This document shows, one piece after another, positions 54,701 to 64,000 of a DNA stretch of 64,000 nt; positions within the stretch are counted from its first letter, which is position 1; each line of letters opens with the position of its first letter. Position numbers and translations under genes: made by a program. Location: contig LUCM01005725.1 of NCBI GenBank assembly GCA_008360955.1, positions 1 to 64,000 on the forward strand. The letters run 5' to 3'. The notes beneath the pieces were generated by a model, which worked only from the letters and a program-made list of their open reading frames with translations, was not told the origin of the DNA and ran no database searches. This stretch comes from Fasciolopsis buskii. Its lineage: Eukaryota > Platyhelminthes > Trematoda > Plagiorchiida > Fasciolidae.

Positions 54701-57700
54701 ATGCATGAATGACGGAATACGCAGAGAGCCAACTGTAGCTCATGGTATCACATAAGGAATGTCAAGAAGGAAGATAACATTAGTTGCATAACGCCGGGTT
54801 CATTGAGTGACCTTCATGAAAGTTGTGGTAAACGCTGTATGCTCGTTGGCTCTGAATCTTCTGAGGCGGAAAATGGCGTTCATGAAGCAGCGGAAACATG
54901 TGCTTTCTTATGGTGTATTTCCACTTGAATTTTCGTCTGATCATCTGCAAGATAAGTCGTTTAGGATTGGAGAATGCATTTAAGGAGTTCAAAATTGACC
55001 ATCATCGAAAGACAAACAATTCAACTTGTGGACCTTAGAAACTGCTTTCGCCCCACTACCGAATGCACTGAACCCACACCTCGCTGTTTAGAAGTTGTTT
55101 TTCATATAACTTAGGCAATGCCTACAAGATTTCGTGCTGTCTACTCCGTGAGTGAAAACGAAGAGCTAAGGCGAGTTATTATAAATGATTTTTTGGGAGA
55201 AATCGCTTTTTAATTTACCAACCCTGAAATAGAATGTAGGCAGACTGAACTAAAAACTGACTTTCAAAGGTCAGCCTTGGCAAAAAGCGAAATACTCGGC
55301 CGAAACCAAGACAAATTATGTTCATATCCACGTGCAAACTTGCCATTCATGCCATGAACAAGAAGGCTTCCAGGTAAAAAGCGGTTTTATTGTCACCGAG
55401 TGTTTCTGCTCCACATTCTTGCATTGATTCACATACATAGCTCACTTATGTGGTCAATTAGAATCGTGCTATCGAAAGCCTCGTACAAACATTTGGTGTG
55501 AAGTTTACTCGGATTTTTGATGCCCCACAGCGGATGGCGAGTAGAGTGGAAACTAATTCAATTTCATTTCACAGGGTCAACATACCGATTAGGAGAGGGT
55601 CATGGCCCACGTTGTCAGAATGGAGAACTTGGCGACACGAATGGTAGATGAGAACCACACAAGTACACCAATTCAAGAAGTTGGCATGCAGAGTGAGCGT
55701 ATACAAATGCGTATGACTGTGTCCAGCAACTATTCCGTATTTACTGTTGCACTTTATGGTAATTGTAGTTTTCGTGATTACTATTGATTTTATGGTAATA
55801 ATAGTGGTTAGTCAAATAATTAATAGACAATTGTCTAACAATGCAATGATTGACGCTTTTCATAATCTTACGTTTCTGCTCTACTGTATAATAATACTTC
55901 ATTCAGTGAATGGCAAATTTCCAAACCCCTACTACGCATGCACAATTACTTTTCACACTGTGTTTAACAATTCTTCGGCAATATTTTTTTGAAATGTGGA
56001 GATAACTCTTCTTTTAGGCAAACTAGGACATCTAGGTTAAGCTTTTGATAGGTAATGAGTATACAGCCTTCCGATATTCCGATCTAAGAACGTAATATAC
56101 ATAGACCATTGTTTTAGGGCACTAACTTGACCGATGGAATTCGCACAAATGCATTGGGTTCCCTTTTGATTCTTTCAAATAATAGCCACACAAATTTAAT
56201 ACGTTTACTGCGTTGAGGCACACTCAGGTGACTCTGAGATAAGCGCTGGTTACGAGAGAACTGGCTACCAGATACCTTTCGGATAGTAGTCTTGATGGCT
56301 GGCTTGACTAGTCTGCTTAGCTGGTGAAGCCCAGTATCATTCGTTACGCAGTTTTCTACAGCCTTTTCAAAGCGATCATTTAGAGAATCTTAGTTACCGC
56401 AAAACTGGTCTAGCCCAGGCTTCCTTGACCAATCCCTTGCGTGCAAACGCACTTCGATGAGATGCAGTCTATCGTGAGCAAAGCTCGGCATGATCGTTGG
56501 TCAGACAGGCCGTTCCCCGGGAATTCCTGATGGACTTACCTAGACTGACCAATTATTACAAACTAATATGAACATGCCGAACAGTTTGCTAGCGCTTAAT
56601 GATATTTAACAATTTCGGCTGAAGAATTTTGTTTCGCGGTCGAGGATAAATCTAGGGTAGTTTCGTATCCACATCGTAGGTGGCTTCGCTAATTTGTTTT
56701 TTGTTTTGCGTAGAACTGACGATAGTATCGCAAAAATAACCTATGCAATGAGCGCAGTTGAATGCGATAGCAGAGAAAATTACTTGGCATCTTAGATCCA
56801 TGGTTATATAATTAGCAGGTTGACGCGGAAAAACTAAACTCATCTAAATAGCCTGCCAACAGAGCATGCTAAATCGGCAATTACTGTCGACGAGGCCACC
56901 CAGTCTATCAAGTTGCCGGGTCAAAATAAACGACAAACTTCGTTTATTCAAAAGTATTTTGTTGTTTTTTTCAAATAAAACCATGTAAGTTTGTCTAAAA
57001 ACCGTTAACCGAGCCCCTTATAATTTCTTATTGGAATACAGCGCCATTGGATTTAGGCTGGTACATGCCCATGTTCTGGTCAGTGGCCTAAGTAGCACTG
57101 TTAGGCATCGGACAGCTCATTACAATATTGACCAACTATTTGTCGGAAGTATTTTGGCAATTATTGTACTAGAAAAATTCATGAATGTTGTGAAGACCAG
57201 TGCGCCTTTCCGTTGGGTTATTTAATATTAGTGTTCAGGTAATTTAAACGTGGGCCAAAGTCAAAAAGCTTCTCACTCTCGGGTCCATCAGGATCCAATC
57301 CGATTTTCGATCAGGGAAATGCGCTTCAACAAAAGAAATCAGCGGGTAAAAGTGAAAATGGACATACAAACATGTTACTTAATTCAGTCCAATAAAAGGG
57401 GGCAAACGTACAAAGCGTACAGGGTGCTTTAGTCTTCTTTGGCAATTGATAAACCGGGATTTAGATAACAGCAGCTAAATGAAGTTGAGTACCAAATAGA
57501 ATTAAACCTGGTGTTCGACTGACAAATAGTGAAGTGCAATCACCGATTTGCTGACTCCGGTCACACGAATGAAGACGGAGCAGAACGGACGAAAGTTTGA
57601 AATTCGCAAGTCAAAATATATTTCTGAATGGTGAGTGCTACAGACTCAGGCACTCATAAATTTGTAGGATTAAAGGTAATTCATTTAGTCCTAATCACCA

Positions 57701-57929
57701 ACAGAGGTGAAATAACGGACGCTCGCAGGCAAAGCAGAAGCCTGGAAGGTCGACCTGTTAGCAGCGGCTTATTTTACAGTACACGGTAGACTGAATTGCA
57801 GTTCAGTTCAATTAATAAAACGAACAGAGGAAAAATTCGAGCTAGAAAAGGAACACAGCAGGTAGGTCCATTAACAAATGTTTACATAGAGATAGAAGTT
57901 TCAGCTGAAATCATTTCTTCATTGGCCTC
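54701..57929. other. No recognised feature
   Basis: About 3.2 kb, A/T-rich. No domain or repeat is recognised. Frames of 60-80 codons (for example 55,747-55,992, 56,652-56,843) look like chance. Confidence 0.45.
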
Positions 57930-58126
57930 GAATCATCAGCATCGTCTTCGTTCAGCGTTAAACAGCAAAGCAAGCCTCACTGACCGCTGCCTCTTCCCCA
58001 CAGTTACACGTTTCTATAAAAAGAGTGAATATCCAAGGGGAACAGGGAGTGGACCTACACCGGTGAGAAAAGATAGGACGCTGCTGCAGGCAACACACGG
58101 AACAATCTAGCTGTACAAGTATTATT
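57930..58126 (-). repeat. RTE 3' untranslated tail (copy 3)
   Basis: Contains the conserved block shared with 1-205 and 29,400-29,586 ('GAGGCAGCGGTCAGTGAGG' on the minus strand) and ends near 'CGAAGACGATGCTGATGATT'. Confidence 0.8.
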
Positions 58127-58760
58127 TCAATCATTCTGATTCGACAGAAAATGACAACACGATCGCCACTTTTCACGGTTCACTGCCATATCCTTCAGTG
58201 TCTCCAGCCAGCTAGTTGACGAGTCTTTCGGACCCCAACCACGAAGGCGTGAGACACCTACTTTACCTAACTTCGCTGTACATTTTCTCATCCCACGTTG
58301 CCACGTCGTCTGTTAGCCTCCACATGGCTTCTTCCATTCATTGGAAGGAACACAAAATAGGGCACGGTATGGTAGACGAGTGTTCACCATACGCAACACG
58401 TGACCGAACCAGCGTAGTCTACTAAGTTTCATACGCTGAAATAAGCTATTCTCAGAAGTTGCACCCAATACCAGATTCCTAACCTCAATATTACTCACCC
58501 GGTCACTCCATCCAATCCTAGCCGTACTACGTAGACATCGATCGTCGAAAACCTCCAACCGACGAACATCGCCTACACGCATACTCCACGTCTCGCAACC
58601 GTACAACAGAACTGAACGCACTGGAGCACAGTGCGCACGACCTTTCAACTTCAGTGAAATATCAGGCCGACGCCACAAGTGCTTTAGGCCAGCGTAAGCT
58701 GCCCAATTCTTGGATATACGCATTTTAATCTGCCATCGATCGACACACAACTACCAAGGT
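58127..58760 (-). pseudogene. RTE ORF C-terminal region
   Basis: The frame 58,313-58,750 (minus) carries 'VRSVLLYGCETWSMRVGDVR', 'VFDDRCLRSTARIGWSDRVS' and 'KLSRLRWFGHVLRM', the hallmark C-terminal block of RTE proteins. After a break the reading goes on with 'RLRGWGPKDSSTSWLETLKD' and 'REKWRSCC', ending at the TGA at 58,127-58,129. The block is common to most RTE copies in animals; its role is not established. Confidence 0.85.
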
Positions 58761-59840
58761 AGGTGAAACGATTCATAATCGCTAGTTCCTCTCCATCTAG
58801 CCCCAAGTTCAGCACTGCTGTCGTCCAGTCCTGTAACAGCACTTTGCACTTTGAAGGTGCAAAGCACATGCCAAACCGATTGACTGACCTCGAGAGTCTA
58901 TCCAGTGCCGTTGTGCATGGTCGGCGGACTCGAAAAGGCACACAACGTCATCTGCGTAATGTAGGTCACATAGCTTCCCTCCACTTCCCAGTTCGATTGC
59001 TGCATTCTGAGGACCTCCTAAAGCATCTCCCATTACCTCGTCCACGACGAAGTTGAACGAGAATGGAGAGATAGAACACGCTTGTCGAATGCTGCTAGTC
59101 GTTTCGAGTGAACTTGACAGTTGGTCGTGTACCCTCACGCGACCGTAAGTATGCGAGTACAGTACTCGCAACAGGTTTACGAACTTCACTGGCATACCCT
59201 TCCGGTGGAGAGCTCTGTACAGTGCTGTCCGATCCAATGAGTCAAACACACTTTGAAGTCCAGACAAACTATCGTCGTAAGGCGGCGGTGTTTGTGGCAC
59301 GTTTCCAGCATCTGTGGATGGGTGAATATCTGGTCGATGCAGCCTCTACCTGGACGAAATCCGGCATGCTTTTGCGGATATCACTTTCGCGAATCGGTGT
59401 CAAACGGCGCAGCATTGTCGAAGATAACAGCACGGTAACCATCAAAATTAAACTAATCTCACGATTGTTACAGCACCTTCGTGTGCCCTTCTTAAAAATG
59501 GATGCAGTGACTCAGCCCACGATGACGGAATACGCTCCTCGTTCGAAATATCACGAAGCACGGAGGCAATTGATTTCACCAGAGTTTCTCCACCCAATTT
59601 GAAAAAAACTGGGAGAATTTCGTCGGGACCAACTGCTTTTACTCTCCTGAGCGGTCGAATATTCCACTTCTTTCCGAATTCTTTTGGAGGATCAAGTGAC
59701 ACCTCCCAAGGATTCACAGCTCCAGGCGTCGGACTAGATACGATAGCGTATGGCCAGTTAAACCGATCCTTGAAATGTTCTGCCCAACGGTCCAGCCTTT
59801 GCTGTCTACCATGGATGACTCCTCCATCCATATCGCACAT
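58684..59840 (-). pseudogene. RTE reverse transcriptase domain, frameshifted
   Basis: The frame 59,448-59,840 contains 'RRVKAVGPDEILPVFFKLGG', the K-A-x-G-P-D block. A stretch in other phases near 59,350 reads 'AGFRPGRGCIDQIF', and 58,809-59,300 gives 'FDSLDRTALYRALHRKGMP', 'CSISPFSFNFVVDEVMG' and the intact catalytic 'YADDVVCLFES'. 58,684-58,941 carries the following 'LGLDGEELAIMNRFTYLGSC'. The normally conserved G-C after R-Q reads A-C. Three or more frameshifts make the enzyme inactive. Confidence 0.85.
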
Positions 59841-59843
59841 AAC

Positions 59844-60314
59844 TTAACTAACCAAGGTTTGCCGCCCACCGCTATCGCGTATAAGCTTAAACATTCTTTG
59901 ACTGTTACCTGAAACGGCCGCTTCTTCCATCTCTCCGGCTACCGTAACCCACCAGTTTTCGCGGTCGTTCTTAAGGCTTATCGTTAACTGGCGCTGCAAC
60001 TGTCGATGCATCTTATTCACCTCTTTGCAGTTAGGCAGCTCGCGTTTTTGTACCAGTAGACTTAGCGACGCTTGCCAGATCCAGTGTTTTTGATGAACGC
60101 TAGGTCTGGGACCGCAGGTGAAATTTGCTGCCAAGTAAATTGCCTGCTTAATTTGATCCCACTGTTCGTCTACATTGCTGCTGGTCGAAGTTCTCAGTCC
60201 CTCGCATAGTTTCTGTTCGTAGCTGTTGCGAACAGCCGAATCAGACAAACGTTCGACAGCCAATCGGGTTTGTGGCTTGCGTCGATGGCCATTCAGCTGC
60301 AGCAAAAATCGCAT
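59844..60314 (-). pseudogene. RTE linker between endonuclease and reverse transcriptase
   Basis: The frame holds 'LAVERLSDSAVRNSYEQKLC', 'VDEQWDQIKQAIYLAANFTC' and 'GEMEEAAVSGNSQRMFKLIR', typical of the RTE inter-domain region. It is in phase with the endonuclease frame upstream, and stops lie between them. Confidence 0.75.
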
Positions 60315-61307
60315 TAAAACTAACGCATGGTCCGATTCGACGTACGTGGTCCAGTATGATCTACAGTTCTGGACAGAACTGCGTCAACGGTAGCTAACTG
60401 CGATATGGTCAATCTGACTCAGTGAACCTGTCGAGTTAGAACGCCACGTCGCTGTGCGCCGCGAACTGTGTCGAAAATTTGTACTAGATAGGAATAAATG
60501 ATTATCTGCACAGAATTGGAGAAATCTTTCTCCGTTGTCTGTTCGCTGTGCCGGTAAGGCGCATCGCCCACCTAAACAGGATTCCGGTGCACTCAGTTAT
60601 CCAACTTGTGCATTAAAGTCATCTGCTATCACTACAATGTCAGAGCGTTTTCTCTTCCGAACAAGAGTGACGAGGTTATTGTAAAACTCGTCTTTCTCTA
60701 TATCAGTGCCGCAGTCTGTTGGAGCGTATGCCGAGATAACAAATAAACTACGCTTAACACTACTATCCTTTCGAACGCTGACTGATCCCTGCAGTCTCAT
60801 AGCACAAAAACGACTGCTGACTGGGATCCAATCTAAAAGGGCTGCTTCAGCCTTCTCACTCGAGACTATTCCTGCACCACGTTGACCAACAGCTCGAGCT
60901 GCTTCGTCTCCTGAAGTGTACAGGAAATATCTTGATGAGACATTAAGAGCAGTCAGCTGGATTACTCTACTCGAATCCTGAATTCGTGTTTCACTCACGT
61001 AGCAGACATCAATCGAAAGTGAGTCCACTGTCAGAGCCAAACACGCCTGTTGGCCAGCCTGCATTAAAGTGCGCACATTGAAGGAACCGAGATTCAGAGG
61101 CTGACGTGGCTTGAGAAAATGTGAGCTAACAGACTGAAAACCACCTACTACACTACTTGACAATGAACCGTTGCGAGTATCGGGCGTGTTAGCAATGGAG
61201 ATACTATGGATAGGCAGAAGGGACAAACAGATTGGGTTGGAGACAGAAGAGACAGGTTGAATAAAAGAGAGGGAACTCTGAGCAGTGGCATACTTATTAT
61301 TACTCAT
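60315..61307 (-). pseudogene. RTE apurinic-type endonuclease domain
   Basis: The frame 60,597-61,307 shows 'LNLGSFNVRTLMQAGQ', 'IDVCYVSETRIQDSSRV' (metal-binding Glu), 'RSLFVISAYAPTD' and 'IVVIADDFNAQVG' (the G-D-F-N-A-x-V-G motif with its Gly changed). After a TAA at about 60,594 the same phase continues with 'ESCLGGRCALPAQRTDNGER', 'TWRSNSTGSLSQIDHIAV' and 'ESDHALVL', covering the W-x-x-P, Q-I-D-H and S-D-H motifs, with one more stop after 'VSYR'. Only nonsense changes interrupt this domain, so it is the best kept part of the element. Confidence 0.85.
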
Positions 61308-61322
61308 CCCGCTCGATGTGAC

Positions 61323-61526
61323 TCACGGAGATTGGCGGACGGGTGCTGTTAGGGATTCCAGCCGCTTAGAAGAAATATGATTAGAGTTCTCAAACAAAGT
61401 CTTTGATTCTAACAGAAACCTGACCGCAAGGTAGCGGGGTAGAGTTGAGTGGATGCGCTTCTGCTTGGACCAGTTATTCTTCCACTCATTTTTCAGACCG
61501 AGCTGCTGACTCGGATCAACCCCCAT
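61323..61526 (-). pseudogene. RTE N-terminal peptide, separated by a TGA
   Basis: A 67-codon minus-strand frame ('MGVDPSQQLGLKNEWKNNWS') is in the same phase as the endonuclease frame below it, with only a TGA at 61,323-61,325 and a few codons before the next Met at 61,307. The simplest reading is one continuous N-terminal extension interrupted by a CGA-to-TGA type change; a natural short upstream ORF is the alternative. Confidence 0.55.
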
Positions 61527-61560
61527 ACTTGAAAGATCAGGATACTACTTCGTTAGGCCT

Positions 61561-64000
61561 CAGCCCATTAGCCTTCCAGGCATGATTTGGTCTTTGGCTT
61601 GAGATAAGCCATCTTGTATAGCTCGTTGGATCATGGAGGCACGCCACGTCAAGGTGTAGTCTCATTGTGACGGCCTCCGAATCTGCCCGTGATCTGAATT
61701 TCTCTGTATCTGAAAGGGTGTATGTTCAATGTAGTATCGCGCTCAAACAAGTGTAAACATTCACCCAAACTACGGGCATGGGAAAACAATAATCTACCAT
61801 AAATTTAAAGCACCCTTAAAACCTCCTACTTGCATAAAACGAGCAGCACTCACGACGCTTTTTATCCAGTTGGTCAGTCGGATGCGTCACAAAAATGGCT
61901 CTCAGTCCCAAGTTTGAACAGCCTCTTTATCTATTTAGTCTATAACATTTTGTGCTGTATACGGTACAGAATCTGAAATGATCTCTAGCGTCTGTGATTT
62001 CTATTTACTTCACAATATTTGCATTAAACCCTCTTTGTTTCGTCCACTTTAAATCGACGAGAGGTTCACTTATTGGAGCTAAGCATAAACTTGTTCTTTC
62101 TAATTAATCAATATTATTTCTGTAAGACAAATGATCTTCACTTGTCAGTCTATATCCTTGCAACTGTATGAATTACACAATTATACAGAGCACTCTAATC
62201 GAGCAAAGGCTATTACATCGTACATTAAGACAAATAATCCCTGCTTTTCAGTGTGGCTGTGACACATGGCGCACTCATTACTCCACTAGGCTCGCTGTAA
62301 GTCACCCGCCACTGTCTACACCGCGGAAACGCTTGGATGTTGCCAACCTCTAAGTGTCTGGACTCTGACAAATAATGCACTCGTCACCTGCCAAATTGAT
62401 TCACGTTTATAACCGATATTTGGTGTAGGTCAGGAGGAAATGGTAAATCTCATCGATCCAGTTATGGATTCAGTGCATCATAACTCGAGATAATGATGCA
62501 AACCCTCCGTGGCATTATCGGTAAAGACGAAAAGTGCATTTTTCAGCTCCTACTTCAAATCACGTGGAACTAGGAGGGTGATAATAAGTTTATACACGGA
62601 GCCTAATGACATTCAGCTCATCATATTCTCCGACCTATAGCTAAGCCAACCCACTTGGACATTACAATTACAATTGCTGTAAAAGTGCTTAATCCATTAT
62701 CTATTTATAGCTACGGAAATTGTGAATGCCAATTCAGAGTCCAGTAGGAAAGGCCTCACCAAATCGCGGCCGAACTCACGAAGTTCACCCCAAACCTTGC
62801 GAATGTAAAGGAAAAGCGAATTAAGGAGCAAGCAAGCAGAAAGCCACTGAATGTTGACGGTAATTAGGACAAGTAAAAAACATTACTTCTGTCTGTGGTC
62901 AGACCGATAGGTAGGCAGTGAATTTATTCCACCAATTAAAAAATTATAAATTTATATCAAAAAGTAACGTTTTTTAAAGCAAAATGTAATAACTTTCCGA
63001 AGCATAGGTTGATCTTCTCCTGTTTACACACCATGCTTTTAGGCATAGGAGAATCGTGGTTATTACGCATAGTCAGGGCGATTTCCTTAAATCAGTTCTG
63101 TTGAGGAATAATATACCCCTGTTTTCATAGGGATTGACAAAGTTCTTACAGGTAGTATTGTGTTGGTTCCGACCGAGGTGGATCTACGAGGTCGTGGGAT
63201 CAAACGGATTTTTATTTTGATAAAATGTGTAGAGTGGTTCGAAAGAATGGAATAATCTGACAACTCTAAAATGTGGCAATTTATTAGCAACAAAAATTGT
63301 TTTATTTTGACAGATCTATTTTCACTGTATTTTTTGACTACTTCTGCTCCTTGGTTATCGTACATTGTTGTGCATATAACCGAATTTTTCCTGGTTACTG
63401 CTTGTTTTGTTTTTGAAAATTCGTTTTATTCTTTTGGCTGTGTTTTGTACTAGTTTGCTGCTCTCGTGCCTTATTAGCTTTTAGTCGCTAAAACTGTTCC
63501 GTCGCACTGTTCTAACTGAAGAGATTTTAGGAATGAGGTAAAAGTAAGACTCTGACGCTCCGCGAGATCTTTATTGATTTCTACGTGTTGGTTACTTGGT
63601 GCGTTAACTTACTTTGTACGATTTATTGTCGTCTTCTTACGACTAGCGTGACTCAGTGCTAGCAAAACAGACAAAGCCTATTCACGATACCGTACGTAGG
63701 CATTGCGATCGTCGCGAGCGTGACATCTGACCGCCAAGTGAAAAGTAGCTTGGAATTATTATTTGAGTTTACTCTAAAGATAATGTGGTACACTCAGGTG
63801 ACTGATACAAACACCGATAAAACCAGACTGAATTATCGTGGAATAAATCCACATGGAGAAATACTTCACCAGCTCGGTAGAATATAGGCAATATCCAAGT
63901 AAAATGCAATTTTTTAACGGAATTCCTCTTACTTGTCAAAATCTCAATCACACACTCAGCATAGAATTGCAAGCGGAATTATTTCTCCGGGTTTCGAATT
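61561..64000. other. No recognised gene; first ~170 bases may be RTE 5' leader
   Basis: 61,561-61,730 is more G/C-rich and directly upstream of the RTE coding region, so it may be its 5' untranslated leader; the boundary is unknown. The rest is A/T-rich, with short frames (62,168-62,353; 63,087-63,365; 63,769-63,972) that carry no motif. Confidence 0.4.

Larger units (their letters stand above)
57930..61560 (-). mobile_element. RTE-type LINE, near full length, broken
   Basis: Minus-strand order: short N-terminal peptide (61,526-61,323), endonuclease (61,307-about 60,310), linker, reverse transcriptase (about 59,770-58,800), C-terminal region to a stop at 58,127, then a ~200-base 3' tail ending around 57,930 in GATGAT-like repeats. 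About 3.6 kb with one long coding region is typical of RTE elements. Stops and frameshifts interrupt it at least six times. Tails of two more copies lie at 1-205 and 29,273-29,586 in the opposite orientation. Its 5' untranslated region may extend to about 61,730. Confidence 0.85.

Noticed and set aside
1..64000. Hammerhead ribozymes, CRISPR arrays, rRNA genes
   Set aside because: CTGATGA-like strings were checked by eye without the required GAAA and stems; no regular short repeat-spacer series and no conserved rRNA segments were seen.

Overview
The window looks like repeat-filled nuclear DNA of a bilaterian animal, most likely a parasitic flatworm (fluke or tapeworm). Every coding region I could recognise belongs to a retroelement: CR1/Jockey-like LINEs, an RTE-type LINE, a Ty3/gypsy element with CsRn1-type features (tRNA-Trp primer site, CHCC-like nucleocapsid), BEL/Pao pieces and a Penelope-like element. 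That mix is known from flatworm genomes, but the species assignment is inference. I found no convincing host gene, rRNA, functional tRNA, CRISPR array or bacterial operon. Nearly all coding regions carry stops and frameshifts, so these are fossils of different ages. All family calls come from reading motifs by eye.

Layout. 0-8.5 kb: an RTE 3' tail, tRNA-like SINE pieces, a degenerate minus-strand CR1-like LINE (LINE A, 2.6-5.45 kb) and a weaker minus-strand LINE remnant (LINE E, about 6.9-7.8 kb). 8.5-24.9 kb: a nest. A plus-strand LINE (LINE D) is split at 12,080/22,913 by a Ty3/gypsy element with both LTRs. The gypsy integrase is split at 15,576/21,014 by a minus-strand, 5'-truncated LINE (LINE B copy 1). 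LINE B copy 1 is split in turn by a 1.2 kb repeat (X). A SINE-like repeat also lies between the end of gypsy pol and its 3' LTR. 25.1-26.3 kb: repeat C. 26.3-34 kb: mostly unrecognised, apart from one RTE tail. 34-37 kb: LINE A-like shards and a second X. 37.4-42.9 kb: LINE B copies 3 (minus) and 2 (plus); copy 2 is interrupted by a minus-strand repeat C. 43-45.2 kb and 48.25-48.8 kb: BEL/Pao gag-protease and integrase C-terminus, both minus strand. 50.3-51.35 kb: Penelope-like GIY-YIG coding region flanked by an almost perfect 219 bp inverted repeat. 54.6 kb: a tRNA-like SINE head. 57.9-61.6 kb: a near full-length but broken RTE element, minus strand.

The most unusual pattern is that LINE B, repeat C and repeat X, otherwise unrelated, end in the same ~70 bp hairpin-prone tail followed by A/T-rich repeats (seven copies). 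This suggests that C and X are non-autonomous elements mobilised by the LINE B reverse transcriptase. LINE B copies also carry about 3 kb of sequence after the coding end, with a trapped SINE-like module, and the two long copies show uneven similarity along their length.
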